Of a stretch of DNA of 26,199 nt, positions 16,671 to 24,231 are shown one piece after another (the first letter of the stretch is position 1; each line of letters starts with the position of its first letter). Under the pieces are notes generated by a model. The model made no database searches. It saw only the letters and a list, made by a program, of their open reading frames with translations, and was not told where the DNA came from. The position numbers and the translations under genes are program-made. The stretch is from Methylococcaceae bacterium UBA4132 (GTDB lineage Bacteria > Pseudomonadota > Gammaproteobacteria > Methylococcales > Methylomonadaceae): positions 5,242 through 31,440 of the forward strand of contig DFWO01000146.1 of NCBI GenBank assembly GCA_002380945.1. Reading direction: 5' to 3'.

Positions 16671-17944
16671 GTGATGGTCACCTTTTGATTATCAGCAAAT
16701 ACAAAACGTGGCGGGTTGTCCTTACGGTCAAAGGGCAGACTATCTACGCCATCTACCCGTATATAAACGGGTTGCAAGCTCAGTACCGATGCTGATGGTA
16801 TGTCAAACACTAAAGTATCCGTTGCGGTAATATGCGGGTTGGCAGTGACTTCACGATCTCCCAACAATAACCTTGCCGCTTGGTTAACCAACACTTTCGG
16901 GCTACATTGGACGGTCAGCGTGACATTGCCTGCTATGCGAACCACAGGATTGGCGGGTATTATCTGATTCACTTTGATAGCCAATGGTAGGCTTAATTGA
17001 TTGGTCACTCGGCTACTCCCTGCTTGTTCAATCACTGCGGTCACTGTGTACAATCCAGCTGCCCAATCAGTTTGCACTGAAACATCATTGGGTAGTTCAA
17101 ATCGTATATCTGTGTCGCTACGGTCAGTGTCAGGGATGACAATAGTTCGTATGCCCAGACTGGGATGGCTAAAAATCAGGCTGACTTTATCGCCGCTCAA
17201 GTGTTGCCCTTGAAACGTCAAGAACAAGCCTAGCCAAGCATTGGGCAAAGAAGGCAGACGTTCAGGCGACTCTTTGTCTGCCAAGAAACTGATGTAAATT
17301 TTATCCAGCCGAGGAAAAGACCCTAATAAGGTCTGCACGCCCCTATCATCTTGACCGCGTTGTAAAACAGGCGGTGCGGGGTTAACGGCATCGTCAGTCT
17401 CAATCAACACCACACTAGCACGATAGGCAACCGACAACGCAAAAGGTGTTTCAAAAAATATCGACCATATTTTTGATAATTCATCCAAATTTAGCGGTAA
17501 CGCGGTAATTCTAACTGGCTCCATTGCTTTATCGAGATTAGAGCCGCTCAATACTACCCGACTAGCAATAGCATCTTGAATGGCTAGTCTCGATAACACA
17601 GCATTGGCATGTAAATCACGCGCTACTGCACCCAACATACGTTGTGGCTCTAACGCATTTTCATCACCATAAAATGCCAGTAGATAATATAAATCCAATG
17701 CCACTTGTGGTCGTTGAGTCAGTTTTCCTGCAGAGTCACGCGTTGGCAAATCGTTATTGCGTAACGACGGATTAGACATTACTTGATACAGACAAAGCTG
17801 TACCCAACGTTGTGCATTAGGCGGTGGCGTATTTTGTGGTCGTCCGATAACCACCTCCGCACCACCGACTGCTTGTTGGGCGGCTTTTTGAACAGCCGCC
17901 GACAATGCGGCGGTGACGGTAGCGATGGCAAGTGAATTACTCAT
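16667..17944 (-). CDS. DUF4255 / Afp16-like tube-terminator (cap) protein
   Basis: A 425-residue protein with an N-terminal DUF4255 (Pvc16-N) domain over about the first 190 residues. Seen: SNSLAIATVTAALSAAVQKA at the start, GAEVVIGRPQNTPPPNAQRW and then VQLCLYQVMSNPSLRNNDLP near 30-65, and LDLYYLLAFYGDENALEPQR near 85, all typical of the family. The C-terminal part is a beta-sandwich-like tail with IPT-like repeats (TLTVQCSPKVLVNQAARLLL and PVYIRVDGVDSLPF). Known: Afp16 caps the tube and sheath and sets particle length. The tail may be a particle-surface ornament; that is inference. The start overlaps the disordered protein's stop by four bases, and the stop overlaps the ATPase start by four bases. 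Confidence 0.9.
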   Translation of the reverse strand: MSNSLAIATVTAALSAAVQKAAQQAVGGAEVVIGRPQNTPPPNAQRWVQLCLYQVMSNPSLRNNDLPTRDSAGKLTQRPQVALDLYYLLAFYGDENALEPQRMLGAVARDLHANAVLSRLAIQDAIASRVVLSGSNLDKAMEPVRITALPLNLDELSKIWSIFFETPFALSVAYRASVVLIETDDAVNPAPPVLQRGQDDRGVQTLLGSFPRLDKIYISFLADKESPERLPSLPNAWLGLFLTFQGQHLSGDKVSLIFSHPSLGIRTIVIPDTDRSDTDIRFELPNDVSVQTDWAAGLYTVTAVIEQAGSSRVTNQLSLPLAIKVNQIIPANPVVRIAGNVTLTVQCSPKVLVNQAARLLLGDREVTANPHITATDTLVFDIPSASVLSLQPVYIRVDGVDSLPFDRKDNPPRFVFADNQKVTIT

Positions 17945-18771
17945 GTTCTGCCCCCATTACGTTGTTTAAGATAGTCGTCCAGACTCATGGTGGTACTGGT
18001 TGCACGCGGCTTTGCAACTGATTTTTCTGTACTTTGGCTAGCACGAATTTCGATACGTCCTATGGTGACTTGAATCGTCGGTGCAGGTGCTGGTGTCTCG
18101 CTATCAGATTGGCTAGCAGGTGTTTGCATATTCGCCTGACTAGGTATGTTCGACACGCGGGTGATTTGTTCGGAGCGCACAGCTATGCTGACGGGTTTAA
18201 CAGGTGCAGAATGCGGTGATTCTTTTTCACGGCGGTCAGTTGCCGACACTTCTTTGATGACCCGCTCGCTGTGCGTGGTTTCAGTAAAACGCTCCTGCAC
18301 ACGTTCAACAAAAGTGTGGGTGTTTTCTATGGGTAGCGGAGTGTGACGAAGTTCATGCGTAACGGGTTTATCAACGAATTGGGTAGCACGGTGACTGACT
18401 GGTTCGGTATCAACTGGAGAAAAACCCCGCTGATTTATAGACGGTTTCTGCTCATGATTAGGCGATTCGGTCTTCTTAATCACAAGTTCGGGCTGTTCAA
18501 TAATCTTAGGCGGTTCTTGCCGACTGGCTTCTTTTTGAACAGGGACATCAGCGGCGGAAGTCACCGTTTTTTGTATAACAGGATTATCTGTAGCCCTTGT
18601 CGTAGCCGCTTGCACCCGAACAGGCGGGTCAGATACTTGCTGAACGACATCCAAATTATTTTTAATGGCGGGTTCGCTGTCCAGCGTTTCAAACCGACTC
18701 GCTAAACGCGGTTGCACAGGTTCTACCTGATGCAGTGTTAACGCCGCTAAATGACTTAAGTATCGGCTCAT
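17941..18771 (-). CDS. Disordered eCIS-locus protein, function unknown
   Basis: A protein of 276 residues, mostly low in order: Thr, Gln, Pro, Glu, Ser and Val rich from about residue 30 to 240, with no domain I recognise. The two ends look less random. The start MSRYLSHLAALTLHQVEPVQ has a short helix and a hydrophobic patch. The C-terminal TIQVTIGRIEIRAS is a beta strand pair, and the final LDDYLKQRNGGRT is helical; similar end motifs occur at this locus position in eCIS clusters I recall. It overlaps both neighbours by four bases (the gp26-like gene and the DUF4255 gene), so it is a real coupled gene. Possible roles, unproven: scaffold, tether or flexible linker of the particle base or cap. 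Confidence 0.72.
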   Translation of the reverse strand: MSRYLSHLAALTLHQVEPVQPRLASRFETLDSEPAIKNNLDVVQQVSDPPVRVQAATTRATDNPVIQKTVTSAADVPVQKEASRQEPPKIIEQPELVIKKTESPNHEQKPSINQRGFSPVDTEPVSHRATQFVDKPVTHELRHTPLPIENTHTFVERVQERFTETTHSERVIKEVSATDRREKESPHSAPVKPVSIAVRSEQITRVSNIPSQANMQTPASQSDSETPAPAPTIQVTIGRIEIRASQSTEKSVAKPRATSTTMSLDDYLKQRNGGRT

Positions 18772-19502
18772 TGCATCACCCGCTCCAGATAAAGTCGCCG
18801 CCGTGTTGGACTCATTGCCAAAATATCCGCTTCACGCCAAGCGTAAGCCTTAGCTAACAGATGCACTTCATTCAAAACACGTTGCGCCCAAGCATTGATT
18901 TCGCTCCAAAGAAATGAGGCAATATCAAAAGCCGCTAACCAATTATGCTGACAAGCAGGGCAAGATAATTCCAACTGTAAATTAGCTTGAGGGTCTGCCT
19001 CTGACATTGCCGCTTCCACTTTTTCCAGAATTTCTTCGGGCAATTGATGCACCGTACAAACCTGACCATCACGCGAGGCGGATAATAAACAGCGTTCAAA
19101 CAACACGCTACGCGCTTCGTCCACGCTTTGAATGACTTCAATCAATAGCAAATCCTGACTATCAGGTAGCCGAAACGCCAGCTCAAAATCTGCTTGTTTC
19201 AATACTAATGGCTGTTGTACCACATCATTCGATGCCACACTAATATCCGCCACATCCAGCACCAATTCCAACTGCTCATCACAAACTGGACAGCTTGCCA
19301 GACTGGTTAATTTTGACCCAAACAACGCCTCGCGTAGTTTCAACACCAAGCCATCGCGCTGACCAATAGGCAATTTTAACAATTGCTGTTCGGATAATTC
19401 TGGATGCACCGTAGCAAGCAGTGTCAACAAGCGGCGCGAACCCGACTGCGACGAGCCGAGTTCCCACGCTGTCAACAAATCCGCCGTCGTGATGGGATTC
19501 AT
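18768..19502 (-). CDS. gp26-like (T4 baseplate) protein with two CxxC pairs
   Basis: A 244-residue protein resembling the T4 gp26/T4_baseplate family that sits after the tube gene in eCIS loci. Seen: an N-terminal helical region (DLLTAWELGSSQSGSRRLLT, then a GQRDGLVLKLREALFG stretch), a CPVC at 71-74, a central helix with LLIEVIQSVDEARSVLFERC, a CPAC at 181-184 and a helical C-terminus (FLWSEINAWAQRVLNEVHLL, then AWREADILAMSPTRRRLYLE). The two CxxC pairs, about 107 residues apart, could jointly bind zinc as a split ribbon; that is inferred. Known family role: baseplate assembly or chaperone-like factor. It starts two bases after the tube gene stop and overlaps the next gene by four. Confidence 0.82.
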   Translation of the reverse strand: MNPITTADLLTAWELGSSQSGSRRLLTLLATVHPELSEQQLLKLPIGQRDGLVLKLREALFGSKLTSLASCPVCDEQLELVLDVADISVASNDVVQQPLVLKQADFELAFRLPDSQDLLLIEVIQSVDEARSVLFERCLLSASRDGQVCTVHQLPEEILEKVEAAMSEADPQANLQLELSCPACQHNWLAAFDIASFLWSEINAWAQRVLNEVHLLAKAYAWREADILAMSPTRRRLYLERVMQ

Positions 19503-19504
19503 GA

Positions 19505-20029
19505 CTATTGCGGTTCGGTAAAGGTTTCTTCAGCGGGTTCAGGAACTTCATAATCGCGCTCCCAACCCTCGTTTTCCAACTTGATATGCTGAATAGCAAT
19601 AGCATTGGCGTTGGCATCCAAATCAGGCATTGCTTGAAATTCAGACACCCAGCAGCGAAATATTTTATAAGCAACCGCTAACTGCCCCGCTTCATTGTAA
19701 AGCTCAATGATGATGTCTTTACGAAAATCTTTGAGCGATACTTCCGAACCTAGCCCTGAACCGAAATTCCAAACTTTATTCGCCCACTGTTCAAACTCTT
19801 TATCGTGAGTAACGCCGCGCTCTAAACTAATCGCTTCATATTCGGTACGACCAGGTGATTTTCGGCTACTACTAGGATCGCCGCCTTCGCGGTGTTTAAC
19901 CACCTCCGTCGTCCGCTTGAGTGCGCCGACTTTACTCACACCCGCCACATATTTGCCATCCCATTTAACGCGAAACTTGAAGTTTTTATAGGGATCGAAT
20001 CGTTGTGCATTAACGCTAAACTGTGCCAT
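19505..20029 (-). CDS. Inner tube protein (gp19-like; Afp1/Afp5-like)
   Basis: A protein of 174 residues of the contractile-tail tube family. Seen: MAQFSVNAQRFDPYKNFKFR, then VKWDGKYVAGVSKVGALKRT, a REGGDPSSSRKSPGRTEYEA motif and YNEAGQLAVAYKIFRCWVSE, all typical. Hexamers of this family build the tube pushed into the target, through which cargo passes. AAGGAG lies just upstream of the ATG. It lies 12 bases after the sheath gene and two before the gp26-like gene. Unlike Afp and PVC, which have two tube genes, only one is visible here, so this protein likely forms the whole tube. The stop at 19505 follows a short acidic tail (AEETFTEPQ). Confidence 0.94.
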   Translation of the reverse strand: MAQFSVNAQRFDPYKNFKFRVKWDGKYVAGVSKVGALKRTTEVVKHREGGDPSSSRKSPGRTEYEAISLERGVTHDKEFEQWANKVWNFGSGLGSEVSLKDFRKDIIIELYNEAGQLAVAYKIFRCWVSEFQAMPDLDANANAIAIQHIKLENEGWERDYEVPEPAEETFTEPQ

Positions 20030-20041
20030 GACTTGTTCTCC

Positions 20042-21640
20042 TTAAACTTCAATTTGTCCAGCAATTTGCTGGAGTTTAATGACGACAAACTCGGCTGGCT
20101 TTAAAGGCGCGAAGCCGACTACGATGTTGACGATACCCGAATTGATATCAGTTTGATTGGTGGTTTCTTTATCGCATTTAACAAAATAAGCATCTCTGGG
20201 CGTTGTTCCCTGAAATGCGCCTTGGCGAAATAAGTTGTGCATGAATGCACCGATGTTCAGACGAATCTGCGCCCAAAGTGGCTCATCGTTGGGTTCAAAA
20301 ACCACCCATTGCGTACCGCGATAAAGACTTTCTTCAATAAACAATGCCGTGCGACGGACGGGAATATATTTCCATTCATCGGCTAATTGATCAGCACCGC
20401 GTATCGTTCTAGCTCCCCAGACTACGCGACCACTGCCTGTAAAATTACGCAAGCAGTTGATACCTATCGGATTGAGCATCCCATTTTCGGCATCGTTGAG
20501 ATTTACTTGTAAGCCTTGAATACCGCTTAACGAAGCTTCAAGACCCGCTGGCGCTTTCCAAACGCCGCGAGAGGTATCAGTACGCGCCATAATGCCCGCC
20601 ACCATGCCACAGGGAACAAAAGTGTCGATTTGCCCTTCACTGATGGGGTCACTTTGCAATACGCGTGGGAAATACAAGGCGGCATTACGCGTTTCAACGC
20701 CTGATAAATTCAATGCACTTAATCCATCACGAGCAGTAGCCGCTGCCGTTTCTTTATTTGCTCCCCAACCAGCAGGTGAGTCAACAATCAGCACGGCTCG
20801 TCTATCAGCACAATATTTCATGGCATCTTGATAGACACTACTCAATGTATCGCCATTGCGTGTATCAGGCGGAATACACAGCAAATTAAACAAATCCGCT
20901 TTATCTAAAGCATACATTCCTGTTTTGGTAGCTTTGTCACCGATGATGTCGTTTTTGGTGGTTAAAGCCGCACTATCTGCACCACCAGTAAATTTTTTGA
21001 ATTTACTGGAGTCTGCGGCGGGGTCTGCGGGGTCTTCCTCTGGTTTTGCATCTAGTGGCTTAGTAGTCACTAAATCAGGCGTGCCATCGACTTTTTTTTG
21101 AACAAGCACAAGATTTGATTCAGCGGCTAGTACCCGATCCAGTCGCCGCGCACCTGCACCAGAAGTAATTGCAACATTGAGAAAACGTTCAACACGACCT
21201 TTGCCAGGTTCTTCGTAGACGGTCAAATTGAACAAATCAGTCTTAGCAATACCATAACGACTTGCAACGTCATCGGTAATGCCTTTTACATCCACTGTAT
21301 AGGTAAATTTATCTCCCGCTGCTCCAACGCTGATTGCCTCTAATTTGAGGTCTGCATTTTTTGACTTAGTAGCCGATTTTTGTAATCGAACGATAATGGC
21401 CTGTTGCCCACCATTCAAATAAAAATCACGAACAGCGTAGACCATTGGAAAGTCCACATGTAAATCACCGAAAGTTCGAGTGAAATCACTATAGCTATTG
21501 ATGGTGATTGGCTCATCGGTCGGCCCTCGTAAAGCGCGACCCAGAAAAGCGGTGATTGATGTGGCTACACCCGTAATGGTGCGAACGCCGCTGGGAATTT
21601 CCTCGATGTATACACCGGGATAGGAGAGTATTGCAGGCAT
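20042..21640 (-). CDS. Contractile sheath protein (Afp2/3/4-like)
   Basis: A 532-residue sheath protein. Start set at ATG 21640 (MPAILSYPGVYIEEIPSG), with GAGGAG at 21,647-21,652 just upstream; an in-frame ATG at 21682 would add a 14-residue tail with no plausible RBS and a leader-like composition. Seen: the N-terminal SYPGVYIEEIPSGVRTITGV followed by ATSITAFLGRA, SDFTRTFG and the QQAIIVRL strand, and a conserved C-terminal domain with NGMLNPIGINCLRNFTGSGR, VVWGARTI, KYIPVRRTALFIEESLYRGT, QWVVFEPNDEPLW and TNQTDINSGIVNIVVGFAPL. A middle domain at about 130-220 is variable. Known: it forms the outer contractile tube that drives injection. Only one sheath gene is in the window, whereas Afp has three. 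It is the first gene of the operon. Confidence 0.95.
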   Translation of the reverse strand: MPAILSYPGVYIEEIPSGVRTITGVATSITAFLGRALRGPTDEPITINSYSDFTRTFGDLHVDFPMVYAVRDFYLNGGQQAIIVRLQKSATKSKNADLKLEAISVGAAGDKFTYTVDVKGITDDVASRYGIAKTDLFNLTVYEEPGKGRVERFLNVAITSGAGARRLDRVLAAESNLVLVQKKVDGTPDLVTTKPLDAKPEEDPADPAADSSKFKKFTGGADSAALTTKNDIIGDKATKTGMYALDKADLFNLLCIPPDTRNGDTLSSVYQDAMKYCADRRAVLIVDSPAGWGANKETAAATARDGLSALNLSGVETRNAALYFPRVLQSDPISEGQIDTFVPCGMVAGIMARTDTSRGVWKAPAGLEASLSGIQGLQVNLNDAENGMLNPIGINCLRNFTGSGRVVWGARTIRGADQLADEWKYIPVRRTALFIEESLYRGTQWVVFEPNDEPLWAQIRLNIGAFMHNLFRQGAFQGTTPRDAYFVKCDKETTNQTDINSGIVNIVVGFAPLKPAEFVVIKLQQIAGQIEV

Positions 21641-21818
21641 GATGTACTCCTCTTTAGTGCTACTTGACACCAGATTGCACATCCGCGAGAAGTGAATCTT
21701 GCGTGTCGAAACAGGCTGCTATTGGCAGAACCTCAAACCCAGATTAAGCCTTGCCAGCCAACCAAAATAAAAAAGGTTAAGTATATTGCGATAAGTCGCT
21801 CTGTATTGGTACGCTAAA

Positions 21819-21847
21819 ACTATACTGCGTGTATTCGCAATACACAA
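21819..21847 (-). promoter_or_regulatory. Candidate sigma70 promoter for the eCIS operon
   Basis: On the minus strand, TATAGT at 21824-21819 matches five of six -10 bases. TTGTGT at 21847-21842 gives a partial -35 (TTG match) with an exact 17-base spacer. It lies about 180 bases upstream of the sheath start, leaving a long leader in which I see no small gene. A second possible pair, TTGACT with 17 bases to ATTAGT, lies about 50 bases further up near 21,884 and is weaker in the -10. Confidence 0.5.
21829..21845. promoter_or_regulatory. Perfect 7-bp dyad in the promoter spacer (candidate operator)
   Basis: GTGTATT (21829-21835), CGC, AATACAC (21839-21845) is a perfect inverted repeat with a 3-base centre. 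It spans almost the whole 17-base spacer between the candidate -10 and -35, where a dimeric repressor would block RNA polymerase. No regulator gene is seen next to it. Family of the regulator: not assignable. Confidence 0.5.
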
Positions 21848-21926
21848 CCATACGACACTAATCACTTAACTGAAAAATTAGTCAACTAAGATTTAAAATA
21901 GTTCAAAAAATATAAATTTTTTATTC

Positions 21927-21950
21927 TGGTCAACCAAAACCTGACACTTT
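21927..21950 (+). repeat. Left terminal inverted repeat of the IS3 relic
   Basis: Begins TGGTCAACCAAAACCTGACA and matches the reverse complement of the right end at 23 of 24 positions; the only mismatch is the third base. Confidence 0.88.
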
Positions 21951-22021
21951 TGACTACTCTAGTCTAATAGCCGCTGACACATGGAAAAGAGATAATGAAG
22001 CAATTATTATTCGAGGTGTTG

Positions 22022-22309
22022 ATGAGCGAGAAACGAGCCACCAAGAGATAGCCAAAAGAATTTAAAGAAGAAGTGGTAGCGTTGGTCACCGAACAAGGTG
22101 ACAGGGTGGCACAAGCAGCAGAGTCAGTGGGTATTTGCACGAATCAACTGTATCGTTGGAAACAAGAGCAAGAGGCGACACGAGACAGTCTGCTGACAGC
22201 GGATGAGAAAGCGGAACTGTTGAGCTTGCGCAAGGAAAATAAACGTCTGCGCATAGAGCAAGGAATCTTAAAAAAGGCGAGTGTCTTCTTTGCGAAAGAA
22301 ATGCAGTGA
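22022..22309 (+). pseudogene. IS3-family transposase orfA, broken by an in-frame amber codon
   Basis: From ATG 22022 (preceded by GAGG), the frame reads MSEKRATKR, then a TAG stop at 22049-22051, then PKEFKEEVVALVTEQGDRVA, with QAAESVGICTNQLYRWKQEQ and a leucine-rich coiled tail LRKENKRLRIEQGILKKASV, ending at 22309. The helix-turn-helix (QAAESVGICTNQLYRW) and leucine-zipper tail are typical of orfA. A CAG-to-TAG change would explain the stop. Translation could restart at GTG 22073, but it would then lack the first 17 codons. Its end overlaps the orfB start region, as usual for the family. Confidence 0.85.
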
Positions 22310-23040
22310 AGAGTCGTTTTATCAAAGACTTATCGGTGATTTATTTTATTAGGCTGTTGTGTCGAGTGATGCAAGTGAGTCATTCTGCCTACTATGATTG
22401 GCGTAAGCGATCGGCTAAGCTGATCAGTGCCGAAGAACAGCATCTATATCGTCGTATGAAACAGCTGTTTGCTGAAAGTCTGGGCAGTCTAGGCTCAGAA
22501 CGATGCTGAAACACTTGCGCAAAGAAGGCTTTATCATAGGACATTATCGTGTTCGCCGCTTGATGGCGAGACTATACCTCAAGGTCATGCTACGGCGTGC
22601 TTACAATGCCACCACACTGCGTAAACACACGCACGCGGTGGCAGAAAACCTTGTCAATCAAGACTTCAACCCCAAAGAGGCAAACCAAGTATGGGCAGGC
22701 GATATAACCTACTTACGCACCCACGAAGGCTGACCGTATTTAGCCATTATCATGGACTTATACTCCCGACGCATCATTGGCTGGGCGATGGACAAACACA
22801 TGATCTTTGGACTGGTTGAGCGAGCAATGCTGATGGCGATTCATTGCTTGTTGGGATAATCCTGTCGTTGAACGCTTCTTTGGCAGTTTAAAAAACGAAT
22901 GACTGTTGAAAATCTATCACTTAACCAGAGACACTACGAAACAAAGCGTGCAGCACTACATTCGTTACTATAACCAAGTACGCTTACATTCTGCTAACGG
23001 CGATTTATCCCCTAGTGTTCTTGATCTGTCTCAATCATAA
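22306..23040 (+). pseudogene. IS3-family transposase orfB (integrase core), multiply disrupted
   Basis: Pieces read in order. MKSRFIKDLSVIYFIRLLCR through SLGSER ends at a frameshift near 22501-22504 (one base missing). MLKHLRKEGFIIGHYRVRRL continues through VWAGDITYLRTHEG, which holds the first catalytic Asp; a TGA at 22731-22733 stands where Trp is expected. PYLAIIMDLYSRRIIGWAMD runs on to about 22,850, where a deletion removes the segment that normally holds the second Asp. WDNPVVERFFGSLKNE keeps the catalytic Glu, followed by another TGA at 22,900-22,902 at an expected Trp, then LLKIYHLTRDTTKQSVQHYI and an SVLDLSQS end at 23040. Loss of the second Asp makes it catalytically dead. Confidence 0.87.
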
Positions 23041-23062
23041 AGTGTCAGGTTTTGGTTGAGCA
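23039..23062 (-). repeat. Right terminal inverted repeat of the IS3 relic
   Basis: On the minus strand begins TGCTCAACCAAAACCTGACA, pairing with the left end at 23 of 24 positions. It overlaps the last codons of the orfB remnant (stop at 23,038-23,040). Confidence 0.88.
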
Positions 23063-23139
23063 GAACAAATAAACATTTTTGAAATTAAAAACATAAAGTA
23101 AAAAAAATATAAAAAATGTTATAAGGCTTAATTAATCTA

Positions 23140-23145
23140 TATAAT
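23140..23145 (+). promoter_or_regulatory. Candidate -10 (TATAAT) for parAB
   Basis: A perfect TATAAT 39 bases before the parA ATG, in a very AT-rich 120-base stretch with A-tracts (about 23,089-23,116). No good -35 at 16-18 bases; AT-rich sequence gives many false matches, so this is weak. Confidence 0.3.
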
Positions 23146-23183
23146 ATTATTAAATATTCACTATTTAACATGTTCTATTTTCC

Positions 23184-24218
23184 ATGAGAGACTTTGGCGT
23201 TAAATTGAAGCTTGCAAAAGAGTTTGTCGGTTTTATGGGTAGCTCACCCGAATTCAGGTCTTTGTTTGAAAAGAAAAGTCAGCAATATCACAACACCTAT
23301 TCCGCACTGGACATCAGAAATGCTAAATTGAAGCTGTTAGGTGTTGAGCCATCTGCTTTACAGACAGAACATAAATTACCGCCTATTATTAACTGCCGCA
23401 TGGCAAAAGGCGGAACTGGAAAAACGACTATTTGCGGCGGCATTGCTTCTGCTTTGTCCATGTTTGGCTACCGCGTTTTAATGATAGATGGTGATCCGCA
23501 AGCCTCATTGACTGGGCTTTTTGGTATTAATTGGGCGACCGAAAACATCACGCATATCGGTGAGTTAATGCTTAAATTTTCCCGTAAAGAAGAATACCGC
23601 ATAGAAAACGCCGTCAGACCGCTTTATGAAGGCAATATGCTTGACCTGATTGCTTCTGATATTTCTCTAGTCAATGCGGATTCTTGGCTGATGGGCGTTA
23701 CCAGCCGTGAGTTTGTATTTAAAAAATTTCTCGATGCCAACGTGGAATTTTTTAGCAAATATGATGTGATTATGATTGATTCAGCACCCTCAACAAACCT
23801 TCTGACTAATACGTTTATGTGCGCCTGCCAAAAAATATTGGCTGTCGTTTGGCTAGATGGGCAATCGCTTAAAGCCATGCAAATTTTGGTCAGTAATGTC
23901 AATGAATTGAACGATGCCTTTCATTCGATGGGATTTCATTTGGATGTCCATATTGTCGCTAACGGCTATCACCCCAGCTATAGTCCGTGCAAAGATGCCA
24001 TGTCCACCTTAATATCAAGTTACCCAGACAAGATAAACAATACCGTTATTCCGCACGCAGTGAGTTTCATGAAACAAGTTGAGCTGTTTAAAGAAGAAAA
24101 TAGCGGCACTGTTTTGGAAAGAGAACCAAACTCCATAGCCGCTAGAGCCATTATTGATTTATCAAAAAGCCTGGTTAAAGAATATGACATCAAACTTTCT
24201 GGCATTCAGGTTATTTAA
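23184..24218 (+). CDS. parA: ParA-family partition ATPase
   Basis: A protein of 344 residues. Seen: a 65-residue N-terminal extension, then a deviant Walker A (CRMAKGGTGKTTICGG, KGGTGKTT at 75-82), a switch-like MIDGDPQASLTGLFGIN (about 100-116) and a Walker-B-like DVIMIDSAPSTNLL (about 193-206). Known: ParA ATPases move plasmid or chromosome copies with ParB and a parS site; the P1-type (Ia) proteins carry an N-terminal DNA-binding region that autoregulates the operon. The extension here is shorter than in P1 ParA, so the subtype is uncertain. parB follows after 13 bases. The start at 23184 lacks a clear Shine-Dalgarno; an ATG at 23235 is possible but would trim the extension. Confidence 0.9.
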   Translation: MRDFGVKLKLAKEFVGFMGSSPEFRSLFEKKSQQYHNTYSALDIRNAKLKLLGVEPSALQTEHKLPPIINCRMAKGGTGKTTICGGIASALSMFGYRVLMIDGDPQASLTGLFGINWATENITHIGELMLKFSRKEEYRIENAVRPLYEGNMLDLIASDISLVNADSWLMGVTSREFVFKKFLDANVEFFSKYDVIMIDSAPSTNLLTNTFMCACQKILAVVWLDGQSLKAMQILVSNVNELNDAFHSMGFHLDVHIVANGYHPSYSPCKDAMSTLISSYPDKINNTVIPHAVSFMKQVELFKEENSGTVLEREPNSIAARAIIDLSKSLVKEYDIKLSGIQVI

Positions 24219-24231
24219 TAAAGGTACTCTT

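Larger units (their letters stand above)
21641..21926. other. Upstream region of the eCIS operon, no gene
   Basis: An intergenic stretch between the sheath start and the IS3 relic. It holds the RBS (21,647-21,652), the candidate promoter and dyad, and an AT-rich tract at about 21,865-21,925 that could act as an UP element or bind an H-NS-like silencer. I see no credible ORF. Confidence 0.7.
21927..23062 (+). mobile_element. Degenerate IS3-family element
   Basis: An element of 1,136 bases bounded by 24-base inverted repeats with one mismatch (TG...CA ends). It carries plus-strand orfA and orfB of IS3 type, both broken by nonsense, frameshift and deletion. The length is shorter than a typical IS3 element of about 1.2-1.3 kb, consistent with an internal loss of roughly 100-150 bases before the last catalytic residue. 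No target-site duplication is evident in the flanks (ATTC on the left, GAAC on the right). Confidence 0.85.

Noticed and set aside
1..21640. The cluster as a prophage or type VI secretion system
   Set aside because: No capsid, portal, terminase or lysis genes, and no TssJ/L/M membrane complex; DUF4255, Afp15-type ATPase and eCIS-core proteins point to an eCIS.
21641..21682. Longer sheath start at 21682
   Set aside because: The ATG at 21640 has a strong GAGGAG site and gives the typical sheath N terminus; the 14 extra residues do not resemble it.
22731..22902. TGA read as tryptophan (alternative code) to rescue orfB
   Set aside because: The same gene also has a frameshift and a deletion, orfA has a TAG, and cellular genes use TGA and TAG as stops and TGG for Trp.
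24154..24231. Longer parB start within parA
   Set aside because: ATG 24232 has AAAGG upstream and follows the parA stop closely; the extension overlaps parA out of frame.
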